Shown here: positions 55,701 to 64,000 of the stretch, piece by piece
Position numbering within the stretch: position 1 is the first letter of the stretch
How the letters are laid out: every line of letters starts with the position of its first letter
The notes under the pieces: model-generated
The model's input: the letters and a program-made list of their open reading frames with translations, nothing else
Databases searched by the model: none
Told to the model about the DNA's origin: nothing
Position numbers and translations under genes: made by a program
Assembly: GCA_033002965.1 (NCBI GenBank)
Contig: JAURVB010013328.1
Location: forward strand, 50,478-114,477
DNA: 64,000 nt
Direction of reading: 5' to 3'
Source: Piper betle
Lineage: Eukaryota; Streptophyta; Magnoliopsida; Piperales; Piperaceae

Positions 55701-55888
55701 GGGTTTCCGTTTCATCGTCCAATTTTCCGGTGCTTCCGGCAGTTTTCTAGCAAGTGTTGGCAGTTTTCCAGTGGATTCCGGTGGTTTTCCGGCGATGATT
55801 TTGGATGGGGCAATCAAGGGGTCTCTCGGCACTAGCTTGACGAGCTTGGTCCGATGGTGGTGTCAAACAGGGTTGCCGGGGTGTGCTT
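52778..55888 (-). repeat. LTR C, reverse, with LTR A inside
   Basis: Begins TATAACACCCC (decayed end) at 52778, is interrupted at 52884 by LTR A, and resumes at about 54427 (CCACCCTATCC, compare 41930 reverse). It then follows LTR C to about 55888. About 100 bp of LTR C around the insertion point is missing on the right side. The LTR start is lost at the junction with the next LTR A. Confidence 0.8.
52884..54426 (-). repeat. LTR A, reverse, truncated at its start
   Basis: Ends GGGTCGTTACA (minus strand) at 52884. It holds an 87-bp exact-looking tandem duplication (53025-53111 and 53112-53198), minisatellite (53350-53755), landmark near 53840, a second small duplication of about 58 bp near 54045-54165, the telobox (CTAGGGTTT, 54188-54196) and the start region to CCGGGTC (54426), lacking the terminal TTTACA. 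Confidence 0.84.
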
Positions 55889-57247
55889 CCACAAGCCCAA
55901 GCCGTCATTTATTCTTTATAAAAGGAGAAGGGGTCGTTGAACCTAGGAAATACCGATGGATGATGGGTTGTGAGAATTTAATGGAGGGAATGGTTGAAGT
56001 GTATATATATGCAGGAGGAGGGAGTATTTCATCCCTCATCTCCGTCCCAGGCGAGCTCCCCATTACTATGTGAGTATTTCATCCCTCATCTCCGTCACAA
56101 GTGACCTCCCCATTACTGTATTAGGGTTCACGGGTCACAGTCAGACGTAATCACAAATCAGGTACGTATAATAGGTAGAACATCGTATTTTCCTTGTTGG
56201 TAGCCTAGGTCGGCCCGAGCCCAGATTCGACTACCATGCACCGAGTGCAACCAGGGTCAATGAATTGACTCAGTCCGATACTGGGTCGTGTTATGTGCGT
56301 GAATTTTGTAATGCATCGACATTGTTTTGGAGTAGTGATAGCCACCCCATAAAAAGGCTACGGCCGGGGTGAGTGAGGCACAGCGATTCCTCCATCGCAC
56401 TGGAGTGCAGTGATAGCCGCCCCATAAAAAGGCTACGGCCGGGGTGTGTGAGGCACTGGCACTGGAGTGCAGTGATAGCCGCCCCATAAAAAGGCTACGG
56501 CCAGGGTGTGTGAGGCACTGGCACTAGAATTGGTAGTGAGAGCTTCCCCACAAATGGGGCATAGCAATCACCTGAGTGCAGTGATAGCCGCCCCACAAAA
56601 GGCTACGGCCGGGGTGTGCAAGGCATTGGCACTGGAGTGCAGTGATAGCCTCCCCATAAAAAGGCTACGGCCAGGGTGTGCGAGGCACTGGCACTAGAAT
56701 TGGTAGTGAGAGCTTCCCCACAAACGGGGCATAGCAATCACCCGAGTGCAGTGATAGCTACCCCACAAAAAGGCTACGGCCGGGGTGTGCGAGGCACTGG
56801 CACTGGAGACGGTAGTGGTAGCCTCCCCACAAAAAAGGCTACGGCCGGGGTGTGCGGATCACAGCGGATACCTCCTCTGCATTGTTTTGGAGTATAGCAG
56901 AATCGCTCCACCGCATATTAAAATAAACATAAGGAAATAGTGGAATGTACTTGTTTTGTTTTATTTATTATACTACTTAGTGTTGTAATCACTAACGCGG
57001 AATTGCCTCCGCAGGTGTGTAGATACGAGATTAGGTGATTGACATCCAGAGTATGGAGCAAAATAAATATGAGGACTCCTTTTTTTATTTAATTGAGAAA
57101 TAAGTGTGGCTACTAGGAAACGGTCCAAGACTGTGGGATCTTTATATATGTTATTATTTATAAAAAATGTTTGACATAATTACTTTACTTTTGAGTAACA
57201 CCTAGCCAGTTAGGCCCACAATATCGTGAAAAAGGCGGGTCGTTACA
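55889..57247 (+). repeat. LTR A, 5' truncated
   Basis: Joins LTR C at a GGGTGTG-rich point, just at the telobox region (CACAAGCCCAAGCCGTC, mutated), has TTTATAAAAGG near 55915, a 42-bp duplication near 56030-56110, minisatellite (56330-56860) and ends GGCGGGTCGTTACA. It is nearly identical over its length to 60490-61902. Confidence 0.86.
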
Positions 57248-60200
57248 ACCTCTCCTTTAGCATCCTGAAACTCTGCTCACATTCGTCTGTCCATATGAAC
57301 CATTCCCTCTTTCCTAGTCAGTCATGTCAGAGGGGCTGCTATGGAAGAGAAGTCCTCAATGAACCGTCTATAGTATCCAGCCAATCCCAGAAAACTCCGA
57401 ACCTCCGTAGGTGTCTTCGGTTGTTCCCACTGCACTACTACCTCTATCTTGGCTAGATCTACTGAGATGCCTTATGTTGGGATGATGTGTCCAAGAAAAT
57501 TCACCTCTGAAAACCAGAAATTGCACTTCAAAAATTTCACATAGAACCTATGCTCTCTCATTGTTTGCAACACAATCCTCCGGTGTTGCACATGTTCTTC
57601 CCTGAATGAAGAATATACCAGTATGTCATCCACAAAGACGATCACAAACTGGTCCAAGTACGGATTGAACACTCTCTTCATCAAGTCCATAAATGTTGCT
57701 GAAGCATTGGTCAATCCAAACAGCATGATAAAAAACTCGTAGTGTCCATATCTCGTCCTAAACGCAGTCTTCGGGATGTCTTCTACTCTAATCCTCAGTT
57801 GGTAGTATCCTGATCAAATCAATCTTCAAAAAGACAATTGCTAAGCTCAACTGATCAAATAAATCATCAATACGAGGAAGAGGGTATTTGTTCTTTACCG
57901 TTTCATGGTTTAGCATCCTGTAATCTATGCATAACAGCATGCTTCCATCCTTCTTCCTCATAAATAACACCGGTGCACCCCAAGGGGAAACACTCGTCTC
58001 ATGAATCCTTCGTCCAACAGTGTCTGTAGCTATTCCTTCAGTTCCTTGAGCTCAAGAGGTGCCATCCTATATAGAGCTCTCGAAATTGGGGTTGTGCCAA
58101 GTATCAACTCGATGGCAAGGTCCACCTCTCTGTCTGGCGACAATCCAGTAATCTCCTCAGGAAATACATCTGTAAATTCACAGACCACTGGATTCTCCTC
58201 TATACTCGGCTATTTGCCTAGTCCACTCTGCTCAGTCAAAACTAACGCTGCCATTATCAGTTCACTACCTCTGTCTACTTGTCTCACTGTACTCTGATAG
58301 GATATACATCCTTGCTCCCTGTCTCGGCCCTGAACTTGGAAGAAAAAGTGGCACCTTCCATGGCGGAAAGTCACCGTCATCCTTCGACAGTCTATCACTG
58401 CTCCTTGCTTGGACATCCAATTCATCCTAAATATCGCATCAAATTCTTGTAGCTGAATATTATCAAATCAGCTACAAGCTGTCGTTGTTGAATCTCAACA
58501 GGGGACATCACGCACACACTCGCCCGTAGCTATTACACTACCGGCGGGGGTGGATACTAACAGTGAATGTCCTAACTCCTCTATCTTACATCCAATCCTA
58601 TTAGTGTGCATGTGCGAAATGAAGGAGTGTGTTTATCCAGAATCAAACAAGACACGTGCAGGTACAAGGCCTACGTAAAGCGTACCTGTCACGACCGTCG
58701 TATCCTCAACGGCCTCTGCTACGGTGGCTGCGTACATCCTTGCTAGTTACTGCTGCTCTGGTGCATATGGTGCGACCTGATTCTGAGCTAACTATTGTGG
58801 TGGATGTGGCTGTGGCCTACCCTTCTGCATCCTAGTTTGTCCTGCAACCATGTACCCTCTTTGATCTTGTCCCCTCTGCTGCTACCTCGGTGGTTGTTGG
58901 CCTCCACCTCTTTGGCCTTGTCCATGGCCCTGTTGGCCTCTCTGCTGTAACTGTTGTTGGGGAGTTGTAAGTGCAAGTCTCAGTTGAGGAGCTGGGAGTG
59001 TCAATTGCTGGCTCTTGCCAGGCGGACATGTTACAGCCCTATGTCCCAGTTGACCGCAACTGTAACAGGCCCTAGTGCCTCCTCTGCACTCTGCAGCCCT
59101 GTGCCCTAGCTGATCGCAGATGTAGAAAACCCCTAGTGCCACTCTGCATTTTGCGGCTCGGTGCCCTGGTGGACCGTAGTTGTGGCATACATTTCTGCCT
59201 GCTCTGCACACTCCCCAATGATGGCACTGGCAATTTTGACAGAATAGGGCTCTGCTGCGCTGAACCTGGCCATCCATGGCTCTCATGGCTACTGGTGCAT
59301 CTACACGTCGTCTATGTTGTGCCCCTTGCTCTGGCTGATATGGCCTCGGATGTTGCTGCCTCTGGTCGACATCTGGACGTGGTCGTGTAGCTATCACCCG
59401 CTCTGCTTCGCCTCATCACCGAAGGTAGTAAACTTCCTATCCAAGTATGCCATTTGAATCTCATGATGGAGGCCTTCATAGAAGCACTCTATTCTTCTTC
59501 CATCGGTCGGAACCAAATCTGGTGCAAATCTCTCCAAGGTTCTAAACCTCGTCTCATACTGTACCACTGTCATAGGTCCTTGCCTCAACATCTGGAACTC
59601 CCGTTCCTTCCTTTTCCTAACATCTGATGGAAAGTACTTTCCATCGAATTCCACTCTTAATTCCTCCCAAGTGATGTCCTGAGGCTTGCGATGAGCAAAT
59701 ACAGAATTCTGCACAAGAACTCCACCATATCCTCGCCTCGTCTTGGAATGCTTCTGTGACAACACGTATTCTGTGTTCAACGGGGCATGCTATACTACCA
59801 AACACTCCTATGGCCGACAATATCCATAGGAATGCCTCCTCTGCATCCAACTTCCAAAATAAAGGTCATCCTCCATTCTTCACGAACCTCTCATATTGCC
59901 ACAGTTCCAAACTCCTCGCATCCTCATATTGATCCCTCTCCTTGCTCATATCGGGGAAACTATAGCCCTGTACCAATTGGTACACTGTCACCTCCAACTG
60001 CTCCACTCCCCCTGTGGTCTACCCACTACCTGCTATCGCGGGTCCACTAATGTCCTGTCTCATCCTTGCTTGAAGTGGGGCTACTAGAGGAACTGTTGTG
60101 GGGGTAGCTCCGTGTTGCAGCAGTGGAGGAGGAGGCAGTGGCAGAGGGCCCCATGGGCACTACTGGCTCTCCTTCTGCCTCTTCATCCACGGCTGGTCTC

Positions 60201-60252
60201 TTCACTGCTCTAGCCACAGACAGAGCTATCTGTCTGAGTTCTCCCCTAAATT
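57248..60252 (-). pseudogene. gag-pol: gypsy C gag-pro-RT, reverse
   Basis: Minus strand order: gag N-terminus (60252-60047, RGELRQIALSVARAVKRP), Retrotrans_gag region (59780-59394), zinc-knuckle region (59397-58882) with one canonical knuckle CYSCGQLGHRAVTC and two that have lost a Cys (CHNYGPPGHRAAKC; FYICDQLGHRAAEC), protease with DSG followed by a stop (about 58650-58610) and AVIDC..TVTFR (58425-58210), RT (57970-57788 [17 protein letters not shown]; 57726-57472 with FVDD). It ends at 57248 near the RT connection. Stops and frameshifts between pieces. LTR A sequences bound it on both sides. Confidence 0.87.
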
Positions 60253-61902
60253 TGTAAAGACCCAGGAAAAAAAGTTTCATTAGCTGGTTAAGTATGAATT
60301 ACCCGGTTAAATTGAAAAGTAATTTCTAATCGGACGATTCTAGTTGAATCAGTCCAGTCGAACACATTAATTACCCATTTAACCATTTAAGTGAACCATA
60401 CCATTTAAGAGGTTGAGTGAAAAGGTTAAGTGAACCGTGTTAATTACCCAATTACCCGGTTAAAGGAATTATGGTGAAAGGGTGCTTCCACAAACCCTAG
60501 CCGTCATTTATTCTTTATAAAAGGAGAAGGGGTCGTTGAACCTAGGAAATACCAATAGATGATGGGGTGTGAGAATTTAATGAAGGGGTCGTTGAACCTA
60601 GGAAATACCAATGGATGATAGGGTATGAGAATTTAATGGAGGGAATGGTTGAAGTGTATATATATGCAGGAGGAGGGAGTATTTCATCCCTCATCTCCGT
60701 CCCAGGCGACCTCCCCATTACTGTGTGAGTATTTCATCCTTCATCTCCGTCCCAGGCGACCTCCCCATTACTGTATTAGGGTTCATGGGTCACAGTCAGA
60801 CGTAATCACAAATCAGGTACGTATAATAGGTAGAACATCGTATTTTCCTTGTTGGTAGCCTAGGTCGGCCTAAGCCCAGATTCGACTACCATGCACCGAG
60901 TGCAACCGGGGTCAATGAATTGACTCAGTCCGACACTGGGTCGTGTTATGTGCGTGAATTTTGTAATGCATCGACATTGTTTTGGAGTAGTGATAGCCAC
61001 CCCATAACAAGGCTATGGTCGGGGTGAGTGAGGCACAACGATTCCTCCATCGCACTGGAGTGCAGTGATAGCCGCCCCATAAAAAGGCTACGGCCGGGGT
61101 GTGTGAGGCACTGGCACTGGAGTGCAGTGATAGCCGCCCCATAAAAAGGCTACGGCCGGGGTGTGTGAGGCACTGGCACTAGAGTTGGCAGTGAGAGCTT
61201 CCTCACAAACGGGGCATAGCAATCACCTGAGTGCAGTGATAGCCGCCCCACAAAAGGCTACGGCCGGGGTGTGCAAGGCATTGGCACTGGAGTGCAGTGA
61301 TAGCCTCCCCATAAAAGGCTACGGCCGGGGTGTGCGAGGCACTGGCACTAGAATTGGTAGTGAGAGCTTCCCCACAAACGGGGCATAGCAATCACCCGAG
61401 TGCAGTGATAGCTACCCCACAAAAAGGCTACGGCCGGGGTGTGCGAGGCACTGACACTGGAGACGGTAGTGGTAGCCTCCCCACAAAAAAGGCTACGGCC
61501 GGGGTGTGCGGATCACAGCGGATACCTCCTCCGCATTGTTTTGGAGTATAGCGGAATCGCTCCACCGCATATTAAAATAAACATAAGGAAATAGTGGAAT
61601 GTACTTGTTTTGTTTTATCTATTATACTACTTAGTGTTGTAATCACTAACGCGGAATTGCCTCCGCAGGTGTGCAGATACGAGATTAGGTGATTGACATC
61701 CAGAGTATGGAGCAAAATAAATATGAGGACTCCTTTTTTTATTTAATTGAGAAATAAGTGTGGCTGCTGGGAAACGGTCCAAGACTGTGGGATCTTTATA
61801 TATGTTATTATTTATAAAAAATGTTTGACATAATTACTTTACTTTTGAGTAACACCTAGCCAGTTAGGCCCACAATATCGTGAAAAATGGCGGGTCGTTA
61901 CA
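60253..61902 (+). repeat. 5' LTR of A3 (complete, 1650 bp)
   Basis: Starts TGTAAAGACCCAGG and ends GGCGGGTCGTTACA. Telobox 60492-60500, TTTATAAAAGG near 60514, a 58-bp duplication (about 60531-60640) and a 42-bp duplication (about 60690-60776), landmark near 60890, minisatellite (60990-61510), AACGCGGAATTGCCTCCGC near 61648, GGAAACGGTCC near 61769. The shortest complete LTR A; it lacks the GC-rich and AT-rich middle found in the 2.5-2.7 kb copies. Confidence 0.93.
60492..60524 (+). promoter_or_regulatory. Telobox and TATA box in 5' LTR of A3
   Basis: AAACCCTAG (60492-60500) then CTTTATAAAAGG (60513-60524). As the 5' LTR of an element with an attached gag start, this is the best candidate for an active LTR promoter in the window. 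Confidence 0.7.
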
Positions 61903-61904
61903 GG

Positions 61905-61916
61905 TGGTATCAGAGC
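61905..61916 (+). promoter_or_regulatory. Primer binding site of A3 (tRNA-iMet)
   Basis: TGGTATCAGAGC two bases after the LTR end. Same spacing as gypsy B. Confidence 0.93.
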
Positions 61917-62081
61917 ATGGTTTCCCAAAAGCTCACATCTTATGACTCAAGTACCTTGTTGAAGAGTCTAATATTTTATTTTTCTCCAATAGGGTATGTC
62001 ATTAGGGAATTAGTGGACTCCCTAATAAACCTAAGTAATCATTGAAAAAAAATTAATGAACCATAACGGAATAAATTTTAG

Positions 62082-62741
62082 ATGGCAGGCACCCGAAGGA
62101 AGTCGAGCCAAGCTGCGCAGTCGGACACAAACCTGGAGAGTGTGTTAGGCCAAATTTTGAAGGCCATACAGGGACTAGCGCAGGCTTCAGAAAATACCAG
62201 TTCTGTGGTTCAGAACATGGTGCAGAGGTTACCGGGATTGGTAATGGGGAATGGAGCTCCAAATTCGGCTGCGGGTCCTAGTAACGTCCCAAATGGGGAT
62301 CAGGGGAGCGCCCAAGAGCAGGTAGGAATAGCTGACCCGGGCGAGCGAGGGGAACTTCCAAACCCAGTGCCACCGGTAGTCCGACAAGTGGTACTGCCAG
62401 TTGGGGATGACAGTGATCGATACACTATAGAAAAATTCCGGAAGAACGGAGCTGAGGTATTCATTGGGGGAACTGATCCAATGAAGGCGGAGAGCTGGTT
62501 GGACATTATTGAGAAAGCATTTAGAGCTCTCTCTGTGCCTCATCGCCATCAAGTGAGGTTGGCGACATGCATGCTTCAGGAGGAAGCATCCTATTGGTGG
62601 AAGTCCATGGAGAAGACTGTGTTCCATCAACGGGAGATTTCGTCCATTCCTTGGGCGGAATTTGTAACAGCTTTCAATGGACAATATTTTCCTGAGTCTG
62701 TTGTCCAGAAGAAAGCACTGGCGTTTGCCAATTTGGTTTAG
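62082..62741 (+). pseudogene. gag: gypsy A3 gag (N-terminal 219 codons)
   Basis: Structural protein of the retroelement particle. The ATG at 62082 lies 180 bases after the LTR and matches the gag start of element B. A basic, Ser/Gln-rich N-terminus is followed by a Pro/Gly-rich variable part (about residues 60-105) and the Retrotrans_gag region (about 110-219: KNGAEVFIGGTDPMKAESW, ALSVPHRHQVRLATCMLQ, SYWWKSM, AFNGQYFPESV). The TAG at 62739 replaces a Gln codon present in element B, so it is a premature stop. Zinc knuckle and protease are deleted downstream. Confidence 0.88.
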
Positions 62742-63307
62742 GGGGAGGATTCAGTCCGGGAATATGTGTATTCCCAGACGAACTTCCAGGGTTGTCTCCT
62801 AAGTGGGCAGTGGAGTTTGCCATTGACCTAGTACCTGGAGTGACACCAATTTCTAAAGCACCAGTTTTGACCCCTACCAAATGGTAATGAAGGATTCGTT
62901 GTCTTCAGTGATGCATCTCTAGTGGGGTTAGGATGTGTCCTTATGCAAGATGGTAAGGTGGTGGCTTACGCCTCTCGCCAATTGAAGATTCACGAGCAAA
63001 ATTATGCGACCCATGACTTGGAACTGGCAGCAGTAGTTTTTGCCCTAAAGATTTGGAGGCACTACTTGTATGGGGCCCAGTTCGAAGTTTTCACCGACCA
63101 TCAAAGTTTGAAGTATATCTTCACCCAGAATGACCTTAACCTTCGACAGAGACGGTGGATAGAATACTTGAAGGACTATGATTTCCAAATTTTATACCAC
63201 CCGGGAAAAGCGAACGTTGTAGCCGACGCGTTGAGTCGGAAGGGCAAGATGGACAAGGGTCAACAGCTAGCTAGACTTTGGGCTATGTCAGCTGAGGTGG
63301 TAGCTAT
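62742..63307 (+). pseudogene. pol: gypsy A3 pol remnant: pre-RT linker and RNase H
   Basis: After the gag stop, a few codons lead to the pre-RT linker (FPDELPGLSPKWAVEFAIDLV, about 62765-62830). At about 62860 it jumps from the SKGP equivalent to APVLT before RNase H; CACCAG at the joint suggests microhomology. RNase H (62886-63230) keeps SDASL, HDLELAA, FTDHQ and VADALS. It is uninterrupted up to the TRIM at 63308. RT catalytic domain is absent. Confidence 0.88.
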
Positions 63308-63838
63308 TGTAACGACCCAGCCCAAAGTGCAACGTAATGGGCTAAGTCATTTCTTTAAAATGGGTACCCCGAAAGTTAAAGATCTCTAGTCCATTCCCAA
63401 TTATAAACAGGTTCATCTCCCAGTAGGTATTAGATGTGGGACTAAGTTGAGGGATCTCACAATCCAGCCCACCTTAGGAAATTTCGTCCCGAAATGCCTA
63501 TTCTTGGCCCGTTGCTAGCCCCAGCCCACGTCCTTTCGGCCCAGTACCAGCAGCCTAGCCAACGTTTCTAGTCTTGGCTCATTGCTAACCCAAGCCCACG
63601 ACCTTTTTTGGCCCGTGACCGGCAACCTTACCAACGTCCCTAGTCCATCCCACCATCTAACACGGAACCAGGTCGGCTCTAGTACCATTTGTAACGACCC
63701 AGCCCAAAGTGCAATGGGCTAAGTCGTTTCTTTAAGATGGGTACCCCGGAAGTTAAAGATCTATATTCCATTCCCACTTATAAATAAGATCTTCTCCCAG
63801 TAGGTATTAGATGTGGGACTAAGTTGAGGGATCTCACA
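63308..63838 (-). mobile_element. TRIM, single unit, with perfect target duplication
   Basis: Two LTRs (63308-63461, 154 bp; 63690-63838, 149 bp) around a 228-bp internal segment of the longer subtype. Flanked by GCTAT at 63303-63307 and 63839-63843. The primer site is slightly changed (GGCTCTAGTACCA at about 63674-63686) and the hairpin has lost one base (TTTCGTCCCGAAA). It gives the simple form against which the arrays at 1601 and 6451 can be read. Confidence 0.93.
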
Positions 63839-64000
63839 GCTATTAACCCGGTGGAACGAATGACAGGAATACTGGCGAACCTGGTTATCTACAATGAATT
63901 GGTGGACCGAGTTAAGCTAACACAAATGGAAGATGAGAAGCTGAATAAAATGTTGGACAAAACTCCCAACATTATAGCACATTCCAACAGTGTAATCATA
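63839..64000 (+). pseudogene. pol: gypsy A3 pol: RNase H-integrase linker
   Basis: Resumes after the TRIM with INPVERMTGILANLVI.., the same linker as A1 at 1126-1260. Runs off the window before the integrase zinc domain. In A1 there is no insertion at this point, so A1 shows the empty site. Confidence 0.85.

Larger units (their letters stand above)
60253..64000 (+). mobile_element. Ty3/gypsy element A3, internally deleted
   Basis: Complete 5' LTR, primer site, gag start, then two internal deletions (to the pre-RT linker near 62758, then from about 62860 to RNase H), followed by the RNase H-integrase linker to the window edge. A single-unit TRIM sits at 63308-63838. The element lies in gypsy C gag; the preceding bases AAATT (60248-60252) are its likely left target duplication. 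Confidence 0.9.

Overview
This 64 kb window looks like plant (most likely flowering-plant) intergenic DNA built almost wholly of nested LTR retrotransposons. I see no host gene, tRNA, rRNA or CRISPR array. The evidence is: Ty3/gypsy chromovirus proteins (reverse transcriptase with an FVDD box, RNase H, integrase, and a C-terminal chromodomain of the Tekay/Del type); initiator-Met tRNA primer sites (TGGTATCAGAGC) beside LTR ends; teloboxes (AAACCCTAG) upstream of TATA-like motifs inside LTRs; and 5-bp target duplications. All coding sequence is retroelement-derived and broken by stops, frameshifts, deletions or insertions. Family names A, B, B2, C and C2 are mine.

Region by region. 1-5911: 3' part of a family A gypsy element (A1), whose integrase is split by a tandem TRIM array (1601-3012). 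A1 sits in the 5' LTR of a family B element, whose LTR continues at 5912-6411 and 10922-11888. A reverse solo LTR of type B2 (6412-10921), itself carrying a second TRIM array (6451-7823), splits that LTR. 11889-18658: primer site, degenerate gag-pro-pol and 3' LTR of element B. 18659-19806: LTR C fragment. 19807-28047: LTR B2 fragment split by a reverse family A element (A2, 21711-27816). 28048-38931: reverse non-coding element C2 with LARD-like architecture, its 3' LTR split by a solo LTR A (28379-30880). 38932-46246: gypsy C in an internal-LTR-internal tandem arrangement, its gag split by a reverse solo LTR A (42578-45302). 46247-55888: mosaic of truncated LTR pieces. 55889-60252: truncated LTR A and a reverse gypsy C gag-pol. 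60253-64000: 5' LTR, primer site, gag and deleted pol of another family A element, interrupted by a single-unit TRIM (63308-63838).

How the parts relate. Families A and B encode closely similar proteins and share LTR landmarks in the same order (start TGTAAAGACC, telobox and TATA, a conserved block, a minisatellite slot, two conserved 3' blocks, end GTCGTTACA). The minisatellite in the slot differs: about 109/62 bp in A, 28-30 bp in B, 33 bp in B2. The TRIM shares with the gypsy elements the LTR end GGGTCGTTACA, the primer site, and a TTTCG..CGAAA hairpin about 20 nt before the LTR, so it is probably a deletion derivative moved in trans by the gypsy enzymes. Two TRIM insertions have exact 5-bp target duplications and the third a near-exact one. 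The tandem-LTR organisation of the TRIM, the inverted end of the second array and the modular LTRs are the most interesting features. Coordinates of truncated junctions are good to about 10-20 bp.
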